Shown here: positions 50,986-57,807 of the stretch, piece by piece
Layout of the letters: each line of letters begins with the position of its first letter
How positions within the stretch are numbered: the first letter of the stretch is position 1
DNA from: Nitrospirota bacterium
GTDB taxonomy: Bacteria; Nitrospirota; Thermodesulfovibrionia; Thermodesulfovibrionales; UBA6898
Length of the DNA: 57,807 nt
Direction of reading: 5' to 3'
Assembly: GCA_016235245.1 (NCBI GenBank)
Contig: JACRLO010000010.1
Coordinates: forward strand, 1-57,807
Program-made: the position numbers and the translations under genes
The notes under the pieces: generated by a model
The model's database searches: none
Told to the model about the DNA's origin: nothing
The model's input: the letters and a program-made list of their open reading frames with translations, nothing else

Positions 50986-53900
50986 ATGAAAACCGAACCG
51001 AAACTCAGAGAATTGCTTTTCCTCATCGGCCTGATCGCTGCAGGCCTTGCAGGCAACTATTTCAACTACGAACTATTTTTTGACATTCAGTTTATTTTCG
51101 GCGGTATCTTTGCCATGCTGGCTCTTCAGATATTCGGTCTCCGCATGGGGGTCCTTTCGGCCTTTATTATTAGTTCCAGTACGCTTTCTCTCTGGAATCA
51201 TCCCTGGGCAATGGTGATCATGACGTGTGAAGTGTTTTGTGCCGGCTTGCTCAATGACCGAAAAAAAGTCGACCTTGTTGTTGCTGATACGCTCTTCTGG
51301 GTATGCATCGGCATTCCGATGATCTTCCTCTTCTATTACGGAGTCATGCACCTGCCAATGTACAATGTCGCCGTCAGTATGATGAAGCAGGCGGTAAACG
51401 GAATCGCTAATGTTCTGGTGGCAAGGCTTGTCTTTATGATGATCTATTCCGGCGGCAGAGAAAAGCTGTTCAAGCTCCGGGATATCTTTTTCAATCTGCT
51501 CGCATTTTCAATATTGGCCACATCGCTGCTTCTACTGGCCAGCCAAAGCAGGCGAGAACTGGCCGAGACAGATATTGCAATTCGGGGCTCCCTCAGCAAG
51601 GCAGCAGAGAGAACTGACAGCAACCTTGAAACGTGGCTGAAGTCAAATATGAATATGATGGATCATCTTGCGCATATGGCACAGGGCAATACTGTGGCCA
51701 GAATGCAGCAGAGCATTGAACATATCCATTCCCTGGAGAAAGACCTTCTCCGCATTGGCCTTCTTGACAGAAATGCAACCGTTGTTGCCTTTTCTCCTCT
51801 TGTTGATGATCTTGGAACGCCGAATATTGGCATGAATTATGCCGACCGTCCATTTATTCCGGTCCTGAAAAAGAACCTCAGGACAATGCTCACTGAAGTA
51901 GAAATGGGGAGAGTTGGTGCACCCAGACCACGGGTGGCAATAGTGGCGCCTGTTGTTACTGGCGGACAATATTCAGGATATGTGATCGGGGTCCTGGATC
52001 TCGGTCGATTGAATGATATTATTGCATTAAACGCAAAGGGCCAGATCGTGAAGGACCTGAATTTTATCCTGCTGGACAAAAAAGGACGGGTTATTGTTAC
52101 CAACAGAATTGATCTCAAGGTCATGGATGTGTACAACCGGCCGTCTGGAGAAATAATCCCGTTGGCCGAAGGCCTGTATCAGTGGCTGCCGTTAAGCAGA
52201 AAGAACATATCGAGATCTGATCGCTGGAAAGACTCGTTCTATGTAGCTGAAAGTAGGGTCGGAGGCACTTCAGAGTGGGGGTTGATACTGGAGTTGCCGA
52301 TTGCCCCTGTTCAGCAAAGAATCTACGAAAAGTATGCAAAATATCTTTTTGAGATTTTCATGCTGCTGATGGCAGGGATGGCAGTTGCAAAGCTTCTGAG
52401 TCGTCGCATTGCGTCTCCGCTGGAAGCACTTGCCCTGATATCCTCAGATATTTCGGCTGAATTTGCGTCAGCTGACAAGATTGAATGGCCTTCAAGCAAC
52501 ATTGTTGATTTGCATATTCTGATAGAGAACTTCAGAAATATGATGCTGGCACTTGCCGGTCAGTTCAGAGAAGTTCAAAAAATGAATGAAGGCCTCGAAC
52601 AGACCATTGAGAAGCGGACAGCGGACCTGCGCGAAAGCGAAGAGCGTTTTCGGAGCATGTTCGAAAAGGTCCATGTAGTCGCGCTGGTCATTGATCCGGC
52701 AGACGGGGCAATCATCGATGCCAATACTGCAGCAACAATGTTCTATGGGTGGTCACATGATCAGCTTCTGTCCATGAAGATATCTCAAATCAATATCTTG
52801 CAGGCTGAAGATGTCCGTAAAGAGATGCAGGCAGCCAAAACAGAACAGCGTTCCTTCTTTCTGTTCAAGCACCGACGGGCTGACGGCTCGATCAGGGATG
52901 TTGAAATTTATTCCGGCCCAATTCAGGCCGGCGGAAAGACTATGCTCTATTCTATTGTTCATGATATCTCCGAACGTAGACAGGCAGAAGAAAAGATAAA
53001 GCAGCTTATGAACGAGCAGCAGGTCATTCTTCAGACTGCACCGATCGGCATCAGCTTTATCAAAAACCGCAGGATCATATGGACCAATCCCTATGTCGAG
53101 AAGATCTTCGGCTATGAGCCTCAGGAACTCTGGGGGCTGAGTACCAGAGTCCTGTATGTGACCCAGGATGATTATGAACGAACGGGCGCAACAGGATATG
53201 CCCATATTGCCCTGGGAAAAAGCTATTCCACAGAATTGCTGCTTGTGAACAAGCAGGGCGAAACGTTCTGGGCCAGCCTGGTCGGGCAGGCGGTGAACCC
53301 AAACGATCCCGCCGATGGCTCGATATGGATGTTCCAGGATATTACGGAACGCCGGCATGCAGAAGATGTCCTCCGTGAGAAGACCGGACAGCTTGAACAT
53401 CTGACATGCAATCTCGAAAAACAGGTCGAGGAGGAGATCGCTGCACGGACAAGAAACGAGCAGATCCTGATCCAGCAGTCAAAACTTGCGGCCATGGGTG
53501 AGATGTTAGGAGCTATTGCCCACCAGTGGCGCCAGCCGCTGAACAGCCTTGGCATGTGTGTCCAGAATATTCATGATGCATATATCCATGGCGATCTCAA
53601 CAGATCGTATCTTGACAGAACCGTCCAGAAATCGATGGACCAGATACAGCACATGTCAAAAACCATCGATGACTTCCGGAATTTCTTCCGGCCCGATAAA
53701 GAGCTGTCAACGTTTGACACGATGACCGTGATCGGCGAAGTCCTTTCTCTCTTCTCCGCCCAGTTGACGTCAAACAATATTGCATTTCGTCTTACCTGTC
53801 ATACCCATTCAAGAACTTTTGTGCAGGTTGGCGGCATCGAAGTCTGTCCGGAGAAGATTGTTGAGGGATACAGGAATGAATTCGAGCATGTGATCCTCAA

Positions 53901-54243
53901 CCTGATAAGCAATGCCCAAGACTCAATAATAACCAGAAGAGAGACGGTCCAGGACAAATCATCCATAAAGGGGCTTATGACATTTGACTTCTTCAACAGG
54001 GATGACAATGTTATTATCGAGGTAGGCGACAACGGCACAGGCATCCCGGATGCGGTCATGCCACGTATATTCGAGCCCTATTTCACGATGAAAGAACAGT
54101 CAAAAGGCACAGGCATCGGACTTTACATGTCAAAGATAATTATAGAAGATCATATGAAAGGAAGTCTGACCGTGAAAAATGGTCCGGGAGGGGCTGTATT
54201 TACCATCATTTTGCGGCAGGCGGAAAAGGCGGGTATAGCTTGA
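50986..54243 (+). CDS. Large membrane sensor kinase (7TM-like, Cache, PAS, PAS)
   Basis: Sensor kinase of about 1085 residues. It opens with a bundle of about six helices (10-165, LLFLIGLIAAGLAGNYFNYELFF...), then a periplasmic Cache-like domain (about 215-455) and a further helix (465-485). Two PAS domains follow (about 560-675 and 690-805). The H-box is GAIAHQWRQPLNSLG, of the HWRQPL type, and the ATPase domain ends in GTGIGLYMS. It has no receiver of its own. The next gene is a response regulator with a 4-nt start/stop overlap (TTGA), its probable partner. Start ATG 50986 is chosen over ATG 50959; neither site is strong. Confidence 0.88.
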   Translation: MKTEPKLRELLFLIGLIAAGLAGNYFNYELFFDIQFIFGGIFAMLALQIFGLRMGVLSAFIISSSTLSLWNHPWAMVIMTCEVFCAGLLNDRKKVDLVVADTLFWVCIGIPMIFLFYYGVMHLPMYNVAVSMMKQAVNGIANVLVARLVFMMIYSGGREKLFKLRDIFFNLLAFSILATSLLLLASQSRRELAETDIAIRGSLSKAAERTDSNLETWLKSNMNMMDHLAHMAQGNTVARMQQSIEHIHSLEKDLLRIGLLDRNATVVAFSPLVDDLGTPNIGMNYADRPFIPVLKKNLRTMLTEVEMGRVGAPRPRVAIVAPVVTGGQYSGYVIGVLDLGRLNDIIALNAKGQIVKDLNFILLDKKGRVIVTNRIDLKVMDVYNRPSGEIIPLAEGLYQWLPLSRKNISRSDRWKDSFYVAESRVGGTSEWGLILELPIAPVQQRIYEKYAKYLFEIFMLLMAGMAVAKLLSRRIASPLEALALISSDISAEFASADKIEWPSSNIVDLHILIENFRNMMLALAGQFREVQKMNEGLEQTIEKRTADLRESEERFRSMFEKVHVVALVIDPADGAIIDANTAATMFYGWSHDQLLSMKISQINILQAEDVRKEMQAAKTEQRSFFLFKHRRADGSIRDVEIYSGPIQAGGKTMLYSIVHDISERRQAEEKIKQLMNEQQVILQTAPIGISFIKNRRIIWTNPYVEKIFGYEPQELWGLSTRVLYVTQDDYERTGATGYAHIALGKSYSTELLLVNKQGETFWASLVGQAVNPNDPADGSIWMFQDITERRHAEDVLREKTGQLEHLTCNLEKQVEEEIAARTRNEQILIQQSKLAAMGEMLGAIAHQWRQPLNSLGMCVQNIHDAYIHGDLNRSYLDRTVQKSMDQIQHMSKTIDDFRNFFRPDKELSTFDTMTVIGEVLSLFSAQLTSNNIAFRLTCHTHSRTFVQVGGIEVCPEKIVEGYRNEFEHVILNLISNAQDSIITRRETVQDKSSIKGLMTFDFFNRDDNVIIEVGDNGTGIPDAVMPRIFEPYFTMKEQSKGTGIGLYMSKIIIEDHMKGSLTVKNGPGGAVFTIILRQAEKAGIA

Positions 54244-54878
54244 ACGAACAGGCACGATATGATATCTCGATATTATATGTAGAGGATGAGCCTTCAACAC
54301 GTGAGGAGGTGCTGCTGTTTCTGCAACGCAGGGTGCGGGAAGTCTTTGCTGCAGCAGACGGCAGGGAGGGGCTTGAACTGTTCAGACAATACGCACCTGA
54401 TCTTGTGATAACGGATATCCGGATGCCGGTGATGGACGGACTTGAGATGGCAAAGACGATTAAGGCGATCGATAGGGAGGCCAAAATCATTGTTACCAGT
54501 GCGCATAGTGACACCCCCTATCTGCTCTCTGCGATCGAAACAGGCATCGATGCCTATGTAATGAAACCGGTGGATACGGAAAAGCTGCTTGCTGCCATAC
54601 AGAAGTGCAGCGAGGTCATCGAGTACCGGAAAAGGGAGCTGCTCTACCAGCAGGAGCAGCGGAAGTCGATGGAGCAACTGCAGGCAGCTCTTTCAAACGT
54701 GAAGCTCCTGTCCGGATTTCTGCCTATCTGCGCGGCATGCAAAAAGATCAGGGACGACAAGGGATACTGGCAGCAGATCGAGGCCTATATCCGCGACCAT
54801 TCCGAGGCCGAATTTTCCCACGGCATCTGTCCTGACTGCGCAAAAAAACTCTATCCGGATATTTATAAAGAAGAGTAG
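54240..54878 (+). CDS. Response regulator with C-terminal zinc-binding segment
   Basis: Protein of 212 residues. The receiver (1-125) has VEDEP, phospho-Asp in LVITDIRMPVMDG and a VMKPVD switch motif. A coiled coil follows (about 130-165), then a segment ICAACKKIRDDKGYWQQIEAYI...FSHGICPDCAKKLYPD, with CxxC pairs that probably bind zinc. This tail is a recurrent ending in regulators of this kind. The start is TTG, overlapping the stop of the kinase gene (TTGA). The kinase-regulator pair acts together; there is no DNA-binding domain. Confidence 0.87.
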   Translation: MNEQARYDISILYVEDEPSTREEVLLFLQRRVREVFAAADGREGLELFRQYAPDLVITDIRMPVMDGLEMAKTIKAIDREAKIIVTSAHSDTPYLLSAIETGIDAYVMKPVDTEKLLAAIQKCSEVIEYRKRELLYQQEQRKSMEQLQAALSNVKLLSGFLPICAACKKIRDDKGYWQQIEAYIRDHSEAEFSHGICPDCAKKLYPDIYKEE

Positions 54879-54941
54879 CGTTTTCTGAGTTCTGCCTGCC
54901 TGCAAATGCACTGGCAGGAATACAGCCCGGAGGATATTGTA

Positions 54942-54970
54942 TTGCGCGCAGGCGATTTGTCTTCTATAAT
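54942..54970 (+). promoter_or_regulatory. Promoter of the last kinase gene
   Basis: TTGCGC at 54942-54947, a 17-nt spacer and consensus TATAAT at 54965-54970. A hairpin CCTGCC...GGCAGG just upstream (54897-54918) could end the preceding transcript. The 218-nt gap holds no gene. Confidence 0.5.
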
Positions 54971-55096
54971 CAGAGAAAGCTGAACGGGTAGGCAGATCGG
55001 TGGCTTAACAGTAATAAAAGGCAGATCGAAATGGATTACATGCGATTACTATCTCCAGGAATCTATCCCCGAAGATCACCCTGCTCGGTGAAGTCC

Positions 55097-57807
55097 ATGC
55101 GTAACAGGCATTTCCTCCTCTGCTTTGTCGTCATTATTTTTATCGTGTTTCCGGCCATGCCTTCAAATGCCTTTACCGCACCGCCTCCTCAATCCCTCAG
55201 GGTCGTCATGGACAATAACTACCCGCCCTATGTCTTTCAAAACAGTGACGGCAGGCTGCAGGGTATCCTCATCGACCAATGGCGCTTATGGGAGCAGAAG
55301 ACCGGCATCAGGGTTGAGATCAGCGCCATGGATTGGGGCAAGGCCCTCAGCCGTATGCAGGCCGGTGAATTCGATGTTATCGACACGATCTTCAAGACCG
55401 AGAAGCGCTCAGCCTGGCTTGATTTCACCAAGTCGTATGCGAGGCTTGAGGTGCCAATATTTTTTAACAGAAATATTACAGGTATAAGCGATGCAGCATC
55501 CCTGAAAGGTTTTGTGGTAGCTGCCAAGGCGGGCGATGACGCTGTTGATCTCCTGAAGCGCAACGGTATCGACAACTTGCTGCTTTTCGACAGCTACGAG
55601 GCAATTATCCGCGCTGCCAGGGAGCATAAAGTCAATGTCTTTGTTGTCGATAAACCGCCCGCACTCTATTTTCTTTACAAGTTTGGTATTCATGACGAGT
55701 TCAAACACTCAGCCCCCCTGCATGTAGGAGAATTCCATCGGGCTGTGCGCAAGGGGAGAGAAGATTTGCTGCAGGTGCTGCAGGAGGGCTTTGGCAGAAT
55801 CTCGGCTGCCGAACTGAAAAAAATTGAAAACACCTGGGCCGGTTCATCCCTCACCGGTTCTTTTCCCTTCTGGATATTTAGTATTGTTGCCTGCAGTCTC
55901 GGCCTGCTGACCCTGGCCCTGTTCCTCTGGAATCGGTCCCTCCGTAGTGCGGTCAATACCAGAACGGCGGAACTGAAGGCAAGTGTTGAGGCACTGCGGG
56001 AATCCAATGAACAATTCTCCCTGTTTATGCGGCATTCACCCATTTATACGTACATCAAGGAAGTGACTCCTTCCGAGAGCCGCGTACTGCAGGCCAGTGA
56101 TAATTTTAGACAGATGATCGGCATCGCCGGCCCGGACATGATGGGCAAGACCATGGCCGAGCTGTTTCCTGCCGAATTAGCCGCAAAGATGACCGCTGAC
56201 GATTGGACGGTAGTGTCCAACGGTGAAGTTCTCAGGACAGATGAGGATTTGAATGGCCGCAACTATACCTCGATCAAATTCCCGATCGTCCTGGGCGATA
56301 AAACCCTGCTGGCGGGATACACAATCGACATCACCGAGCGCAGGCGGGCGGAGGAAGAGCTCGCTTCAATCACGCAGCGTTTTAAATTGGCGACCCAGGC
56401 TGCCAGGCTCGGCATATGGGATTGGGACCTCACCAGTAACGTGATGGTTTGGGATGCCCTTATGCTCAAACTCTACGGCCTTACGCCCGAGACATTTCCG
56501 GGAGGCATCGAGGCATGGCAGAACGGTCTTCATCCCGATGATCGTGACAGGGCTATTGAACAATGCCAGGCAACCTTAAGGGGAGAGCAGGAGTGGGATA
56601 CGGACTTTAGAGTGCTGCACCCTGACGGAACCGTAAGACAGCTCAAAGCCAATGGAATTGTTATCAGGGATTCGGAGGGAACCCCTGTCCGCATGCTCGG
56701 CGTAAACTTTGACATCACCGAGCACCGGCAGCTCGAAAACCAGCTCAGACAGTCACAGAAGATGGAATCCATCGGCAATCTTGCGGGCGGTGTGGCCCAT
56801 GACTTTAACAATATCCTGTCTGCCATAGTCGGCTATGGCCATCTGAGTCTGATGAAGATGGCAGAGGATGATCCTAATCGCCTGAACATTGAACACATAC
56901 TTGAGGCCTCTGAGAAGGCAGCGCATCTTACGAAGGACCTGCTGCTGTTCAGCAGGAAACAGGCGATTGACAGAAAACCGGTTGAGCTTAATGAGATCAT
57001 CGGGAAACTGCAGAAGTTTCTCATGAGGGTTATTGGAGAGGATATTATCTGCAGTACGACGCTCTCGGAAGAAAGGCTTGTCATATCGGCTGATTCACAC
57101 CAGCTTGAGCAGGTTCTTATGAACCTCACGACAAATGCCCGTGATGCCATGCCAAAGGGAGGCACCTTCACGATCACGACAGAAGAGGTCACCCTGTCAG
57201 AAGAGTTTGCCTCTGCACGAGGGCTCAGTATGCCCGGGAGATATGCATTGATCAGTATTTCAGATACAGGCCATGGTATGGACAAGGAAACCAGGCAGAA
57301 GATCTTCGAGCCGTTCTTTACGACAAAAGAAGTAGGAAAAGGCACGGGACTCGGTCTTGCCGTTGCCTACGGCATTATCCGGCAGCATGAGGGGCATATC
57401 AGTGTTTATAGTGAGAAGGGGACAGGGTCGACATTCAGGATCTACCTGCCGCTTATGGCCTCAGCGGAATTTGAGGGGAAAGCACCGATTGTGGAAGAGC
57501 GGCCTGTTGTGGGCGGCAAGGAAACGATTTTGATAGCGGAGGACGATGAATCGCTTCGGAAACTTAACCATAGCGTCATGACGGAGTATGGGTACACGGT
57601 CATTGATGCTGTTGACGGCGAGGAAGCGGTTAACAAATTCAAGGACAACAGGGAGGCAATCAAGCTCCTTTTGTTCGACCTCATCATGCCAAAAATGAAT
57701 GGCAGTGAAGCCTATGATGAGATACGGAAGATAGCCCCGGATTGTAAGATCATCTTTGCCAGCGGGTACTCTCCCGACATTGTCCGGCAGAAGGTGCTGC
57801 TCGATGC
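55097..57807 (+). CDS. Hybrid sensor histidine kinase with solute-binding sensor (3' end cut by window)
   Basis: Partial gene, running off the right edge without a stop codon (about 903 residues visible). A signal peptide (1-25) is followed by a periplasmic binding-protein-like sensor of the SBP_bac_3 type (about 33-245: LRVVMDNNYPPYVFQN, DVIDTIFKTEKRSAWLDF). A TM helix lies at 256-279, then two PAS domains (about 300-415 and 425-545). The H-box is LAGGVAHDFNNILS, the ATPase domain ends GTGLGLAV, and a C-terminal receiver begins TILIAEDDESLRKL. I use ATG 55097 because it starts a normal signal peptide; ATG 55031 in the same frame is an alternative. SBP-type sensors bind amino acids or similar solutes. 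Confidence 0.9.
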   Translation, partial: MRNRHFLLCFVVIIFIVFPAMPSNAFTAPPPQSLRVVMDNNYPPYVFQNSDGRLQGILIDQWRLWEQKTGIRVEISAMDWGKALSRMQAGEFDVIDTIFKTEKRSAWLDFTKSYARLEVPIFFNRNITGISDAASLKGFVVAAKAGDDAVDLLKRNGIDNLLLFDSYEAIIRAAREHKVNVFVVDKPPALYFLYKFGIHDEFKHSAPLHVGEFHRAVRKGREDLLQVLQEGFGRISAAELKKIENTWAGSSLTGSFPFWIFSIVACSLGLLTLALFLWNRSLRSAVNTRTAELKASVEALRESNEQFSLFMRHSPIYTYIKEVTPSESRVLQASDNFRQMIGIAGPDMMGKTMAELFPAELAAKMTADDWTVVSNGEVLRTDEDLNGRNYTSIKFPIVLGDKTLLAGYTIDITERRRAEEELASITQRFKLATQAARLGIWDWDLTSNVMVWDALMLKLYGLTPETFPGGIEAWQNGLHPDDRDRAIEQCQATLRGEQEWDTDFRVLHPDGTVRQLKANGIVIRDSEGTPVRMLGVNFDITEHRQLENQLRQSQKMESIGNLAGGVAHDFNNILSAIVGYGHLSLMKMAEDDPNRLNIEHILEASEKAAHLTKDLLLFSRKQAIDRKPVELNEIIGKLQKFLMRVIGEDIICSTTLSEERLVISADSHQLEQVLMNLTTNARDAMPKGGTFTITTEEVTLSEEFASARGLSMPGRYALISISDTGHGMDKETRQKIFEPFFTTKEVGKGTGLGLAVAYGIIRQHEGHISVYSEKGTGSTFRIYLPLMASAEFEGKAPIVEERPVVGGKETILIAEDDESLRKLNHSVMTEYGYTVIDAVDGEEAVNKFKDNREAIKLLLFDLIMPKMNGSEAYDEIRKIAPDCKIIFASGYSPDIVRQKVLLD

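Noticed and set aside
55125-55487. A 120-residue protein at the start of the last kinase gene
   Set aside because: It is in a different frame from the continuous kinase frame, with no family match or ribosome site.

Overview
The window carries dense, mostly operonic genes of a Gram-negative bacterium with anaerobic or microaerophilic traits. It encodes menaquinone synthesis by the futalosine route (MqnA), many radical-SAM and Fe-S proteins, a periplasmic-type molybdenum hydroxylase with its own cofactor genes, and an unusually large set of hybrid sensor kinases. That gene content and style resemble Nitrospirota (Thermodesulfovibrio-like) or a neighbouring deltaproteobacterial-type lineage. 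This is an inference from gene content only; no rRNA gene is present.

Layout. 1-9.8 kb: a radical-SAM gene cut by the left edge, a hybrid sensor kinase, a LolA/LolB-like lipoprotein, a B12-binding radical-SAM enzyme, a TauE/SafE permease, a PilZ protein, a YwbE-like protein, a DUF2157/GDYXXLXY membrane pair and an S4 RNA-binding protein. 9.8-13.3 kb: two unrecognised proteins and a Ycf46-like AAA ATPase, with a tRNA-3'-end-like sequence between them. 13.5-19.4 kb (minus strand): a compact operon of acyltransferase, ketoreductase, acyl carrier protein, hot-dog dehydratase, MMPL exporter, GT2 glycosyltransferase and a secreted Cys-repeat protein. It looks like a specialised acyl pathway without a ketosynthase. 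19.5-23.2 kb: FKBP/SlyD-like isomerase, response regulator, RlmN, RluA-type pseudouridine synthase and a membrane-anchored isochorismatase-like protein. 23.4-29.0 kb: IorA/IorB-type molybdenum hydroxylase, XdhC, MocA-like transferase, a tandem NosL-like protein and a second Cys-repeat protein. 29.0-38.7 kb: Met-rich unknown, substrate-binding protein without signal peptide, CDF-like transporter with Cys in its metal site, a TetR/thioesterase/MFS operon with a clear operator, and a chromate operon (chrB-chrA-DUF2148-MFS-HD). 38.9-42.9 kb: an NtrC-type two-component pair, a metallopeptidase-like protein and an Ala/Lys-rich exported protein. 43.0-48.4 kb: mqnA, rtcB, a hybrid kinase and archease. 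45.5-57.8 kb is almost wholly signal transduction: four very large kinases plus a response regulator.

The most striking observation is the RNA ligase gene rtcB. Its reading frame is interrupted once, by TGA, exactly at the codon for the universally conserved metal-binding cysteine (GYDIN-[C]-GVR). The frame is otherwise intact for 481 residues, and a small stem-loop with the geometry of a bacterial SECIS lies just after the TGA. The simplest reading is a selenocysteine-containing RtcB, with its activator archease encoded 2.7 kb away. Other points of interest are a Cys-rich metal-binding repeat module in two secreted paralogs, a duplicated NosL domain, an acyl pathway whose transferase and dehydratase both lack textbook specificity or catalytic residues, and a 128-bp inverted-repeat element.
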